The notes: a model not told the origin generated them from the sequence alone. A stretch of 64,000 nt of DNA from Strongyloides papillosus (GCA_005656395.1 SRSI01000046.1:310001-374000), one strand, 5' to 3'. Counted from the first letter of the stretch, positions 39,417-52,655 are shown. Translations and numbers: made by a program.

Positions 39417-42400
39417 CTTTTCTCGAGCAAATTTTCTTATTAGAGGGGCATAAAATTTACTATCATGTATTATTCTTAGTAACTAAGTTTATTTTTAAAT
39501 AAATAAAAATTTTATCATTATATTTTACATATAAACATATAATTTATAAGATACCAGATGTGTTTAAGATCTTTATTATTATTTATGTAGATGTTTTACA
39601 AGATAACTTTATAAGATCTTTAGTAAATTGAATTAATTTAGATCATAAGGAAAATTTCTTTAGTAAATATATTTATTGTTTGATATTGAAAGTTAGAACG
39701 ATACCAAATATGGATTACATCAGTCAAGTGTAAAAAGTAGTATAAAAACATAAAGCCGTTAACTCGTTAATCATTAAACTTCTTAACTTTTATTTGCTTT
39801 CATACACTTATAACTATCTGTACCCTTATTCACATTAACAGTCTAAAGAATAATCTTGAAAAAAGAGAAGTCAGGTCAAGAGTATATTTCATAAGTAGGA
39901 GAGACAGTAAATAATCGGTTCCATAATTTTATTATTTGTTAAAAATAATTAAAATAATTGAAATAAAAAGTGGAAATTTTGATTTCTATTATAATGGAAA
40001 AAACAAGATTTATTCATATATTTACTTTTTTACACTTAGACGGTTCTTGATAATAAAAAAAGAATCATTACAGAGTAACTTTTACTTTTTCACATTTAAT
40101 ATTATTACTTATGTTTATTCTAATAAAAATGATATCTTTTTGATCATCGCTCTTATTTAAATATCATTATTATTGTCATAGTGAATTTTGACATTTCAAA
40201 TGACACATATATAAATATATAATTATATTAATAATAAAAAAAATAATAAAATTTGTATCTAGATTTATTGAAGAACATCTTATCAATCATCACATTAATC
40301 TTTGCAATTATAAAACCTTAATTTTATTTAACAACTAAACATCTATTAACATTTATCAATTTCCCCCATCTTTTTTTTAGTCTGTTGTCGTCTTAACACA
40401 TCTTAAGCCACATTGGTGTTTGAAATTTTAAGGTTAGATAAGGTTAGAATGTTGGTAAAAAAAATTCATTAAAATTTATACATAATGTATATTCTTTTGG
40501 TTTGAGTTTAATCTTATGTCATTATGGAAGGGGAAAATTTATATTTTATTTATAGAATTAAAATTGACTTTCTTTTTATCTATATCTATCTTAAAAGTGA
40601 TTTAAAAACGACCTCTTGATCATTATCTATAATCACCTTCCTTTTTACTGTCATTTTTATAACGTAACTTTTTATTTTTACTATCCATTAATGTTACAAT
40701 TAATATGAATGTTTCATTTTCATTACTCACGTAATATGTTAAGTTTCTATTACAAAATAAATTTTATTTATCAGATTTTTGTACTTTTTAACAAATAATC
40801 TTATCATAGTTAATTATTAGTTGTTATACATTTATTCCATATGATAAAAAGATATATAATTATTTTACTCATAACACATCATAATCACATAAAAACGTTT
40901 ATAGGAGGTATATAAGAATACAAGAATAAAATATTAGGTATATTTAATTGATAGGTGTATTGATAAAAGGAAAAGAGACATAATCAGTTAAGTAATTGAG
41001 ATTACAAATGCTATCTTTTTGTTTTATTATTAAAGACATTGATGTCAGGTAAACAATTGTCAAAATTCTTTTCTACTAAAAATCTAGTTTCAGTACAATA
41101 AAATTTCAAAACATGATTACTATCATTATAAATATTTAAGATTTATATTTTAATAATTACTTTTATTTATTATTGTTACTCATTTAGCCATTTACTATCT
41201 CCTCATTTTTAATTACTTATTTTATCTCCTTCTGCCAAATCCCAGCTTAACCTGGACCATATTTTAATAGGTATCATTTTAATATATGTACCTATAATTG
41301 TTTCAACAAATTGTATACAACTTTTCCCTTTTTCCTTCACCATTTGACCTTTCCTAAATATAACCATATATTTATTATACCCCTATGAGTGTCTTTATAA
41401 GGTACAGGTATACTCTAATAATAATTAAAACCGATGATAGAAAAGATATATATATAGGGAAAACATATTTAATAAATAGGGTCCTCACCATTGACCTGCC
41501 GTCAATCTCTTTGTTTACCTTTTTTCTAATCACATATCATTTGTTTATCAAAACCATATAAAACTCTATCTTCAATTTCAAGAACCTCTTTTAACATTAC
41601 TTGCATAAATCTAAAGAATGTTTACCTTTAACTGCAATCTTCTTTTTATTACAATTTAACAATTAAAAAGTTAAACATCTCTTTCCTTAGAATCTTCACT
41701 TTATTAACATTATAACAATTTTCTTTACCTCTAATATTATTAAAAATTAGATGTTATACAAAATATTTATTAAATATTGATAAATTGTTATTATTATTTT
41801 TTTATTTGTTATATTCATTAGATATTTATTTAATTAATAAAATTTAAAGTCATACCTTTGCAAGAACTAGAATTAATTGTAGTCATTTATCACAATTAAC
41901 ATATATTTTTTTTAACATAATCATTGGTCTACTTTAAATAATAAGAAACTTTTTATTGTAAAATTCTTGTATTATACAAAATATATAAATAGACAAGATT
42001 CTTCTATTATAAAAATATATGTTATATTTTCAATATTATATCAATATTCAATATATAAAAAATAACATACCTTTCTCAGTCATTTTTTTCTCTCCCTCTC
42101 AACATCCCCCTCTCTTTTTAATCATAGATATATGTACATATAAAATAGAACTTAAAAGATATTTACACATATATATATGTGTAATATTCTTACACTTATA
42201 CATACATTCGTCAACAATGCCTATATGAATCACTATAACATCTATATATATATAATATTTTTTAAATCGTCAATTTTTATGGTATATATAAATTTTTGTT
42301 AAAATATCTTTTTTCTATATGTTTTTTTATTATTATTTTTATCAATTAAGTGTTTATCATTAGAGATGAAAGTTTATGAGATATTAAATGATCTATTACA

Positions 42401-44639
42401 CAATAAACTTTACTACTTTTTATTTCAAAAAGAGAAATTAAAGGAAAAGAGAATAACACTTTTATCTTACCTTGATCAAACTCTTTTTTCGGCATATCTC
42501 ATTATTATCTTATAATCATAACTCAACCTCACAATTATATAAAATAACTGACCTTGGTAAAATTTAGGAGTTTTATGTGAATATCTATTTATAATTCTTC
42601 ATACTTTCACAATAGGGATTCTTTATAGGGGGTCATTACTCATAGATTATTGTAATTGTGTTTAGACATTTTATAATTATTAATAATATAAATAGAAGGA
42701 ACTTCATGTTACTTTTAAAATATAAAAAAGATACATTTTAGAGATATAGAGAAAGGAGAAGAGAGTGATGATAAAAAAAAGATTTATCGGATCAAGGTTT
42801 ATGCTTTTTTTCCATGACTTTCAATTTATAACTATATATATAAATATATAATGTATCGTGTACAATATACACATGTATTCGAGGTCGGTTGTTTAGTTGA
42901 TGAACGGTTGGTATTAAAATATTTAGGTATATAAAATATAGAGTAACAACAGGAAAGAAAGGCAAAAATCAAGGACATTTTTTATATGATCTTCTTCTTA
43001 ACTTTTTAATATATTTTATATTATCATCATCCAAAATTTATACCTAAATATATTTAAATAAACCCCTCACTAAAAATCACCTCCACCTCATTGATATATT
43101 TATTTGTCTATATATATTATTTATTACACGTAAATAATAATTTTTTATATCCACAGAATAAAAAGATATTTATTATTATTTTTATTTTAAATTAATCAAA
43201 TTTTTATCATTCTTAATAACATACATCGAATCTTTAGTGTTTTCCTAATCATTTCTATAAAATGGTGATGAGTAAAAGTATAAGATTGTCGGTAAGATGA
43301 CAGGTTTTTAAGAGTAAAACTTTAATTTATAAAATCATCACCTTCTTCATTTTGAGGTAAGAAGATTTGTAAGATAATGGTCTTATTATTATATTAAAAT
43401 AATAATTTATTAATATTCTACATTTTATTCTTTCCGATATTTTAACAACTTTTTATATTCAAAATTTTATGTGTATCGTAGATAAAGCTTTTTTAACTAA
43501 GTTTTTTAACATGTTAAAATAAATACTTTTATTTTAATGATAGAAGATAATCTTTTTTACTTTAAAATATGCTAGTTGACTATATTAAACAGCTTCAAAG
43601 TTGTTTACAGACAGTTCGTTAAATTACCAATAATTACAATAATAATAAGAAAATGAATCATCGCAAAAATCAATCATTACAAATAAAAATTTTTTTTATG
43701 TTTTTAATTTATATTCTTGTCATTATTGTATACTTATTTTTTTCACTCTTTATCATATATCAGTATGTTAGAATTTTATTTAATTATAAATAAATAAAAA
43801 CGATAAACTTTATAATTAGTTGTAAAACAGTTGAAGCATTAATAATACTTTATTTTGTAAAAATAATTATATTATAAAAATATTATCTATTTTCTCTTTT
43901 TCTTTAAACATAAATTGTATATATATGTAATATTTATATTAATAATAATTTTATACTGTTTAACTTGTATAAGACTTCACCATCAATTTTTTTCTTTGGC
44001 ATTTACCATAATTGAAATTTAAATACTTATATATATTCTTTAAAAAAGAATTATCTTATTTCAATAATTTTTTATTCTCTTACTTTACATTTATTATTAT
44101 AATAATATAAATATTAATGTAAAATGTTATGAAAAGTATAGTCTAAGAAAAGAATATGATCATGAATGTATAATATTTCATTCTCCTTTTTATTAAAAAT
44201 AAGAGCTATATATAAAGGTGGACAGTTATGCGTTAAGAACATTCTAGCAACTATTTAGTTTTTGTTATTTTTTAAGCATACTAATTTTAAATCATTGTGG
44301 CTTATAAAGAGGTAAAAGCTTTGCACAATCAATTTATAGGTTGGTACTTAATATAATTGTATTAAAATTCTAACCTGCGCAATTAACATTTTTGGAAAAA
44401 AATTTTAGAAAATTAATTTTTTTATTAATATTTTTTTTTCATTTTTTACATTTCTGTTACAGTCACATTTCTCAAACAATCGTTGAAAATATCGTTTTGG
44501 AATAATTTTATTAACATGCATAACTATAATTTACCTTTAATTTTTATTTTATAGTTCGTTCTTATCAACGGAGACCACCTAATATATTTGTCATCAGTAA
44601 ATATTTTTACGATTACTTTACTATCACAAAATATTAATC
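39417..44639. other. 5.2-kb gene-free region upstream of dlg-1
   Basis: No coding exon or RNA gene was found. Short open frames (for example 39936-40160 and 42019-42228) are low in complexity and unsupported. The region is AT-rich, with a few GC-richer islands near 41220-41340 and 41480-41520. It probably carries distal regulatory sequence for dlg-1. A GAACATTCTAG motif near 44238 resembles part of a heat-shock element but is not conclusive. Confidence 0.45.
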
Positions 44640-47600
44640 ATGCCCATCCGTGATTCTGGAGGTAAGTTCTATAATTTAAAAATACATATCATTATCATTC
44701 ACATTAAATTTTTATTATTATGTATTCTCATAATTTAACATATTATTTAGATGCTCACAAAGCATTGGAACTTCTGGAAGAATATCATTCCAGATTGACT
44801 TCCATTCATGATATTGACTTACGAAATACAATCGAAAGAATTATAACAACATTCAAACGAATCTTTTTGAAACCCTCATAGGTATGTTTTAACATTACAA
44901 ATATATACATTATTTTATATTAATATATTTTCAATACTTATATTAATTTTATCATACTTACAATATTTTAATAAAAAGAAAGGTATATAAGTTATTAAAG
45001 AAGATTTAAAGATAAAACCTTTAACGCTCTAATCGTAAAAGTTTATTTAATCAAAATATTTATAAAAATTCTTCGTATAAAAATGTATCTACCTTTCAAA
45101 GGTAAATATTGAAGAGGTAAGATGATGGTACATACCATTTATCTTTCTATGAATCATCAAAAACTTTTACAATTACCAATTCTTTTCTTCAAACTTTTCA
45201 TTTTATTACATATTAATAAAAAATATATTTTTATCTCCACAAATAAATATATAATTTAAATAATTGTAGAAATCAAAAATTTTTATGATATTACATTAAT
45301 GAGTACCACAAAGACTTCCGATCAAAAACTTTCCGAAGCCAAAAATATGGCTGACAAATGGGATTCGAATCCACCATTTTCTTTTCGTAAAAGTGGTTAT
45401 GGAACCGATAATAATACATCATCATTTAATCAACAACAAACAATAGATATTATATCAAGAAATTTAAATGAAGATTATAATGCTAACACAAACGTTAACT
45501 CTTACAATAAACCTTTAACAGATAACTGGAATACCACAACTAAAACAATAGAATCTTCTAATGTTTATGGTAGAAATTCAACTAATCCTCCATATACTAC
45601 AATAACAACTACCACAACAACTACATCTAATGGATATCTAAACCAAGATGATAGTAAAAATTGGGAAATTGAGCATATTGTTTTAGAAAAAGGTCATACT
45701 GGATTAGGATTTTCTATAACTGGTGGTTCTGATCAGATACTTGAGAATGGTGGACCACATGTTTATATTAGTGATATTACACCTGGAGGTGCTGTATCAG
45801 CTGATGGTAGAATTAAAATTAACGATATTATTCTCAAGATTAATAATGTTGATTGTACAAATGTACCACATAAATTTGTTGTCCAAACATTGAAAGAATC
45901 TGGAAATTTAGTCAAACTTGTTCTTAAAAGAAGAATAAATCCAGATGATAGGAAAAATCAATCATTTTCAAGTTATAATCAATCACCATTGAATGGTACC
46001 TATAACTCATCTCAAGGAATTTCACATCCACCTCGTATACCATCACATTCATCCTTATCTGGGCTTCCAATAACAAGAACCATTTCTGAAGTCGAAAGAT
46101 TAGAAAGAATACCAGGAGTTAAAAAAATTGAATTATTTAAAGGTACCAAAGGTTTAGGTTTCTCAATCGCTGGTGGTGTTGGTAATGAACATGTACCAGG
46201 TGATACAGGAATATATATAACAAAAATAATTTATGATGGTGCTGCATATAATGATGGTAGATTACGTGTTGGAGATAAAATTATATGTGTTGATGATACA
46301 CCACTTGAAAATGTTACACATGATTTTGCTGTACAAACATTAAAATCAACTGGAAACAGAGTTTCACTATTATATTATCCTAATCCACATCCAGAGTTTA
46401 CTGCTTCATCATTGAATGATGTTGCTAGTGGTATTATAAGCAATGGTGGAACACTTAGAAATTCAAATAGTTTTCATAACTTATCAGCATCACAAACACA
46501 TTTAAATGCTCCTATTAATTATGGTAGTGAATTTCCAACATCACCTAGACATGTTACATTACTTAAAGGTAACCAAGGACTTGGCTTTAATATTGTTGGT
46601 GGAGAGAATAATGAACCAATATACATATCATATGTCTTACCAAATGGTATTGCTGATCAATCTGGAAATGTTAGAAAGGGTGATGTATTGCTACAAGTTA
46701 ATGGTGTTAGTGTTCAAAATGCATCACATGGTGAAGCTGCACTTGCATTAAAAAATGCCGTCAACCCTGTTACATTAACTCTTCAATATCGTCCATTAGA
46801 CTTTGAAGCATTCGAAAGGAAATTAGAAAGATTAAGAAATGATATGATTTCAGCCACAGAATCTGTCAACCCATTTATGGGAGGTGCCGTAAAAAAAGGT
46901 GATCTTTTTGTTAGAGCACTCTTTGATAATGATGCTTCCACACAAAATGGTAATCCACATCGTGCATTAAGTTTCCAGTACGGAGATATTCTTCATGTAA
47001 TTAATGCTAGTGATGATGATTGGTGGACTGCTAGAAAACTTAATGAATTTGGTGAAGATATATCTGGAGAAGGTATTATTCCATCCAAAAAAAGAGTTGA
47101 AAAAAGAGAAAGACAAAGAAGGAAACAAGTTAACTTTAATCAAGGCAGTATGAGTTTAGGAAGAAACGGTATGGAAGGAAGAAGAGGAAGTAGAAGTCAG
47201 TTGAGTTTTTCAAGAAAATTCCCATTTGTTAAAAGTACCGAAAGACTTCATGAATTAGCTGAACAAGAAAGTAAGTTTATACATATTTTTTAATTATATA
47301 TAATTAAAATTTTTTTCGATTTCGCAGTGAATACAAATGAAGAACCAATATTTTCTTATGAACCAGTTGAATTACAACAAATTAACTACGTCCGTCCCGT
47401 CATCATTCTCGGAGCAATGAAAGATCGTATAAATGATGAATTAGTAACAAGACAGCCAGATAGATTTTCATCATGCGTTCCACATACATCAAGACCACCA
47501 AGACCTAATGAAATTCCATGTAGAGATTATTTCTTTGCCACCAAACAACAAATGGAACAAGATGTAAAAAATAATTTGTTTATAGAGGCTGGACAATATG

Positions 47601-47911
47601 AAAATAATCTTTATGGTACAAGTATCAAAGCTGTTAGAGATGTATCAGAATCTGGTTTACATTGTATACTTGATGTTAGTGGTAATGCCATAAAAAGACT
47701 TCAAAATCAAGCTAATATATATCCAATAGCTATATTTATTAAGCCACAAAGTTACCATCAATTACAAGATTGGGATCCAATGTTGACTGATGAAGAAGCT
47801 AGACGTATGTATAATAGAGCCATGAAAATTGACAAACATTTGGTGATCTTTTCACTTCTATCGTTAGTGGTACAACACCTGATGAAGGTATGCATAAAGT
47901 TAATCAAGTAG
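44640..47911 (+). CDS. dlg-1: Discs large MAGUK scaffold, DLG-1 (L27, 3 PDZ, SH3, GUK)
   Basis: Exons: 44640-44661, 44751-44881, 45270-47270 and 47328 onward. Exons 1-2 encode an L27 domain ([20 protein letters not shown]) that continues into exon 3 as IKNFYDITL, as in DLG1. Three PDZ domains follow (carboxylate loops [27 protein letters not shown]), then SH3 ([18 protein letters not shown]) and a guanylate-kinase-like domain ([36 protein letters not shown]). DLG-1 organises epithelial junctions (with AJM-1 in C. elegans) and binds C-terminal peptides. Two single-base lesions disturb the frame: exon 2 needs one more T in the run 44864-44868, and the GUK needs one more T at 47839-47841. The last 25 or so GUK residues, normally ending near an IWVP motif, are absent because the sequence enters a foreign-looking purine-rich tract at about 47930. 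Confidence 0.93.
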
Positions 47912-47929
47912 ATATGAAAATTCAAAATC

Positions 47930-48185
47930 ACAAGCGGGGGGCCAGCAAGGGTGACAACGAGAAAATCACGAATACTGGAGTAGCAAGCCAGATAAAAAAC
48001 AAGTGGCAAAAACGAAGCGACAGATAGAAGGGCACTGGAGAAGGGACACGGGAGATAGGCAAGAGAGAGTAGGCAGTCGGAATGAAGGGAGAGCATGAGA
48101 GGGGGAAGGATGGAGAAAGGAGATCAGCGGAGGAAGCAGGGGTGGCACTTAGGAGGATGACGGGACGAGAACGCAGAAAAAAAAT
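47930..48185. other. Purine-rich, T-poor, high-GC tract of foreign composition
   Basis: The composition changes abruptly within the last GUK codons of dlg-1. In 48061-48120, 52 of 60 bases are purines and GC is 32 of 60, against roughly a quarter GC elsewhere. No repeat unit, RNA fold or gene was recognised. Minus-strand open frames here exist only because the strand lacks stop-forming bases. It may be misassembled or low-quality sequence, or a real insertion. Confidence 0.6.
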
Positions 48186-48703
48186 TAGGCTTGAAAAGAA
48201 ATATATAAAAACAAGATAGTGGAGAAGAGTCATGGAAAAAAAACCACTAAAATTATTTAACCAAGATAATTCAAACATAAAAATTAAAGCCATAATATTT
48301 TACAAAAATAACTTTTGTTATTGAAAAAAAAATATATTATCCTTGCATTATTTACAAAACATATACATTAAAAACCTTTCTACTTCAATAAAGATAAAAT
48401 ATCTATAAATAAATATGAGATTTAATTGGTTAAATAATGGTGCTATCCAATAACATTATATTCGAAATAATATTTATTAACCTCCCAATTTTTTTTAAAT
48501 ATAATACGGAAAAAGAAATTGAAAATATAATGAGAATCGTAATGATATACAAACGTTAAAAAGAATAGCTACAAAATAGTTATAAATATTAATAAAAAAA
48601 ATTATCCATACTACATACTTCTTAATTAAATATTAAAAATAACATACATTTTATACAGCAATATATCAGTAAAAAAAGTTAATATCAAATATAAATACAA
48701 AAA
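48186..48703. other. Convergent 3' spacer, nothing seen
   Basis: About 520 bp between the odd tract after dlg-1 and the stop codon of the convergent coiled-coil gene. It returns to the usual AT-rich composition by about 48250. No feature was recognised. Confidence 0.45.
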
Positions 48704-50146
48704 TTATCTTCGCATATTTGAGGTAGCAGATGAACTACGTTTACGACCACCATTGGAGGAAGTCTAGGTTCAATCACTTGATTAAATATCTCACGTAACT
48801 TTTCTCTCCTTTCATTTCCTTAGAAGATGACGTACCTACTCTAGAGAGGGGTTCACCACGCAACTCTCCGAGGCATGTCTCAGCATATCTAGATGGAACC
48901 GTTGATCTCCCTGTTTCTATTCTTGGCGGCTTAACATTACCCTGCTGAAGGTCTGTCACAATTTCACAATACTTATTTGCCAACTGCCTCTGAAACTTCT
49001 GACTAAAGACCTTCTCATGATTTTCAAGGATACTTTCACATTCAGACAATCTTCTAGAAAGCATATCCCTTTCCTTCACGAGAGATCTTTCTGTCAAAGC
49101 TGCTTCATTTAACACACGATCAGTATCATTCCTTAATTTAGACATTTCCTCTGCATGCTTCCGTTGAAGAAGTAACATTTGTTTATTTGCCTCTTTCTCA
49201 ATATTTTCCTTTTCTGTTTTAAGTCGTTTATCAAACTCAAGTTCTTTTGCTTCAATAATATGAATACATGTCTGTTTCTCAAGATCAATCTTTTCTTGTG
49301 CTATTCGTAATTCCTCTGATATCTTTTCAAGTTCCCCACGTATTCTAGAAGATGCTTGATTAACATCTACATTCTTTTGCATTGATTCATTATACTTAAT
49401 TTGCAAATTTTCGTGTTCTTTTTTTAGTGCTAAAAATGTTTATTAAAATATATGACTAATTAAAAATTACCTTCATGGTTAACTTTCAATAAATTTAACT
49501 CTCCAAGAACATTTCTTTTCTCACCCTCCTCATTAAGTAATTTATTGCTATAATCAAGCAACTCTTTGTCCTTCTTCCACTGTGAATCCATTAGATCTTT
49601 GACTTTACCTCTTAACTCATTATTTTCATTGGTAAAAAATGTGACAGTCCCTTCCAAGGAAACAACTTTATTCTTCCACTCTCTTGCTTTTTGTATTCGT
49701 GAAGCTTCATGCTCAGATAATGATTTAAACATTTCACCCAACGTATCATTTAATCTATTTATCAAACTCTTCTGTACATTACAAATAGTCTCAGCAACAG
49801 CTAACCTATCTTCAAGTTCATTTTTTCTTCGTGTCAACATTTCATTAGTTCTAGTCTTGTTATCATTAGATATTTTTTCTTGTTGATATAATTGACATAT
49901 TTCATCCCTTGATAAATCATATAGGTGATCCACACCAGTTAGATCAACGCTAAAATTTGTCTCCAACTCGGAGTACGGTACTTTCTTACGTTGAAGCTTC
50001 GAGAAATCTTCATTTAATTTCCCAACAGTAGCACTCATATTTTCCCATGCTCTTAAATAATTGTTTGTTATCAATGATAAATAAACTTACTTTTTGACGA
50101 CTTCAACAAAAAGTTCATCATCATTAAGTGGCTGGAGATTCGACAT
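48704..50146 (-). CDS. Coiled-coil protein, unrecognised (443 aa)
   Basis: Four minus-strand exons close in phase: 50091-50146, 49471-50051, 48795-49429 and 48704-48763. The last junction uses an unusually short 31-bp intron (GTGAGA...CTAG, 48764-48794). The protein starts MSNLQPLNDDELFVEVVKK and is almost entirely long alpha-helical coiled coil (for example EELRIAQEKIDLEKQ and LRKDT-like heptads), with no signal peptide or membrane segment. The tail is basic and Ser-rich (GGRKRSSSATSNMRR), possibly for nucleic-acid, microtubule or phospho-regulated binding. A cytoskeletal or centrosomal role is typical of such proteins but cannot be shown here. It follows another coiled-coil gene on the same strand, 406 bp upstream. 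Confidence 0.72.
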
Positions 50147-50552
50147 TCTTATCTTGCCACGCTACGTACAGTAGAGATTCAGGGGAAAAAACAACTATTT
50201 ATTGCAAATGACACAGTTTATACGCGCGTAAACAAGTAATGGTATTATATGTCCTTCTCAATGTCCTATCACGATAACGGAGTGATTGAGTTTTTTTTGG
50301 TAATTCAAGAATTCTCGATGGAAATATTGTAGTGATTATTACACTTCTAGAAATTTCTCTTAGTGTAATGTCTATTTAAAGAATGGAATGATGATTAATT
50401 AATTAATTCTTTATATTCAAATTTTTAAAATGATAAAATACAGGGTAAACAAGTGATAAAATTTATTTAAATAGACGTTGATGTTTTGTGTTATTGTAAG
50501 ATGTTAAAATAAATTACTACTCTAATTTCAGAAAGGTGCATGAATATGAATT
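50147..50552. other. Spacer between two coiled-coil genes
   Basis: About 400 bp of sequence between tandem minus-strand genes. It contains a TTCTAGAA palindrome near 50344 and an AATTAATTAATT run near 50396. No gene was seen. It presumably holds the 3'UTR of one gene and the promoter of the next. Confidence 0.4.
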
Positions 50553-51738
50553 TTACTTCAAATATTGTAATTTCCTGATAATTGTATAAAAAAAAGATTT
50601 GATTGCTACAAGTACATAATCAAAAATAGTGATAAAAGTGTTTTTTGAATAGGATGGATTTTTTCTATCTTCCATTTTATCATTCTCCTGTCTGGTGGAT
50701 GACAGAAGTTCAGCTTTAAGATGTTCAATAATATTCTCTAAATTTTTTATTTTTTCTTCATGTGCCTTCTTAATTTCCTCCAACTCGATTAAATGTTCCT
50801 CATTTACACTCTCTTCTGTTGAAAATTGTGTCTTATCCTCCTCAATTTCATCATTACAACTAATTTGACATTGGTGAGATTCCATGATCGCTAAAGTTTC
50901 ATGTAATTTTTGATTACATTCAAAGAGTCGTATTTCAAGATCTTCAATCTTTGCTTTATAATGTTCCTCCTCAACCCGAATGGTTGGATCCATAAATTGA
51001 ATATTTTCAGGCATTTCAATTGCTATACTTATGTCCTTTTGTGGAACTTTTAAATATTCTTCATTAAGATTCATTAGATTTGTTAAGCTAATTCTTTCAA
51101 GAGATGGTTGTAGAAGAAGGCTACAATTAAAGTTATTATTAATTTCCTCGAGTTCATTCCTTAACATATTCAACTCAGAAGACATTCTAGTTTTTTCCTG
51201 TCTTAAGCATTCCACTTCATCCATTAAATCTTTTATCTCACTATTCTTCTTTGTCAAAATTTCGACCACTTCGTCATATTTTGTGAGACTATCATATGCC
51301 GACACATTACTTTCTGAGCAGAAAGAAGAATGGAGAATATCAATTGGAGTCTCATTTAAAGATGCCTTGGACTCGGCTGAAGATCTATAATTTTCTAACT
51401 CTTCCATAATAATATTGTTCCAGGCTGTGAGACATTCAATTTCAGCAATCAGTTCTTCTATTTTGTTTTCCTTTTTTGTACACTCTTCAATCTTATCTTC
51501 AAGTTCATTCAAAAGTAAATGTTTGAATTCATTTAATTTTTCAAGAGCACAATTTTTTTCTTCTAATATTACTATTTTTATCCGTCAATGAAGCTAAAGA
51601 ATTTCGATAACTATCAATTTCAGCATTTTGAGCTTTTATTGTTGCTTCTAAATATTGTATATGCTAAAAGTAAAAGTAATTTTCGACTACTTATGAACTT
51701 ACGATGTCGTTTTGTTTGATTTTTTCGATTTTTGTCAT
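50553..51738 (-). CDS. Coiled-coil protein with C-terminal membrane anchor
   Basis: Exon 1 (51703-51738) encodes MTKIEKIKQNDI and joins in phase 0 to exon 2 (50553-51663) across a 39-bp intron. Exon 2 starts HIQYLEATIKAQNAEIDSYR. The frame then breaks at a 7-base T run on the plus strand (51553-51559); with one base fewer it continues as NCALEKLNEF into the long frame, about 381 aa in all. The protein is acidic coiled coil throughout. It ends in a hydrophobic segment close to the C-terminus (ITIFDYVLVAIKSFFYTII) followed by a few basic residues, the pattern of tail-anchored golgins or ER/Golgi tethers. No specific family was recognised. It sits between Jagunal and another coiled-coil gene. 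Confidence 0.65.
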
Positions 51739-52009
51739 GAATCTCTTGAATTATATTGTCATCTTCCGAAATAATTTTATTAAGCATAATAAAAGTAACA
51801 AGTAAAAAATTACTGCTCATATTATTTTTATAATGTATATTTGATCGAAATTTCAATTTTGTAAATATTTTAATTTTGAAACGATAATTTAGGTTGTAAG
51901 TCAGTTTTATTTATGAAAAATAACTTAATAACATACTTTTAGAAAAAAAATTATTTTAGTAAAACATATTATCACTAACTAGAAAAAAAGAATTCCACTC
52001 TTTCAATAT

Positions 52010-52655
52010 CTATTCATTTTTCTTGGCAATTTTATTATATCTTCCACTCCAACAATTGATAAGAATACTACCACAATACATTGAGAAAAGGTTTAATTGG
52101 AAAGCAAGAATGAAAAAAATGAACCAAAGAATAACCATTGGAAAAGTTCCTCTAAACGTTGGTGTTTCATAATTTTCCATATCTCTCAAGAAGCCAAATA
52201 ACTCTGGTAATTGTTCACCCAATCCAACAGCACATGGTAAAACTCCAAGAACAAATTGTCCATAGTAATGATATCTCATTAATTGTAGATTGTTTCTTTT
52301 AAAAGATAATAAACCAAATAATGGTGGAATAAATGAAAAACACCATACATATTCCCAATGGTATGCTGCGGGTAGGTCTAATTTTTCGAAAAATGGATAT
52401 GTAATACCAAACTGTTTTTTTAAAACTTCACTTCCTACTTTTGACCACATACAAGTTAACACAGCCAAATGTAATAGGAACATACATTTTAAGTAAAATT
52501 TGTAATTTGCACTGAATAATAATCAATAATAAATATATAACAATTAGTTATCTAAAATAATATACCTACCTGATCTGATAGTGTGAAGCAACTTTTTGGC
52601 GAAAACTAAAATCACTTCCATCAGTTCCTTTTACATGTGCACCTTTCGAAGACAT
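52010..52655 (-). CDS. jagn-1: Jagunal homologue (JAGN1), ER membrane protein
   Basis: Two exons, 52570-52655 and 52010-52511, join in phase 2, giving 195 aa. The N-terminus KGTDGSDFSFRQKVASHYQI matches the JAGN1 block GTDGSDFqHReRVAmHYQ. Four hydrophobic segments follow, including AYHWEYVWCFSFIPPLFGLL then SFKRNNLQLM, a Jagunal hallmark (YQWEYP..LLGLLSFPRNN). The C-terminus KKNE resembles a dilysine ER-retrieval signal, as KKxx motifs do in JAGN1. Jagunal acts in ER organisation and in the early secretory pathway; in Drosophila it is needed for oocyte vesicle traffic, and in humans for neutrophil function. The length is near the family's 183 aa. It is followed on the same strand by a coiled-coil gene 271 bp away. 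Confidence 0.95.

Noticed and set aside
42019..42228. 69-codon open frame in the gene-free region upstream of dlg-1
   Set aside because: Repetitive Tyr/Ile-rich translation of AT-rich DNA, without splice or start context.
44225..44260. Heat-shock-element-like GAACATTCTAG
   Set aside because: Only two complete units in the right spacing, and no heat-shock gene next to it; too weak to annotate as a site.
47758..48293. Three overlapping minus-strand open frames of 60-121 codons
   Set aside because: They overlap the antisense of dlg-1 and the purine-rich tract, whose complement lacks A and so rarely forms stop codons. The translations are Ser/Leu/Pro-rich noise.
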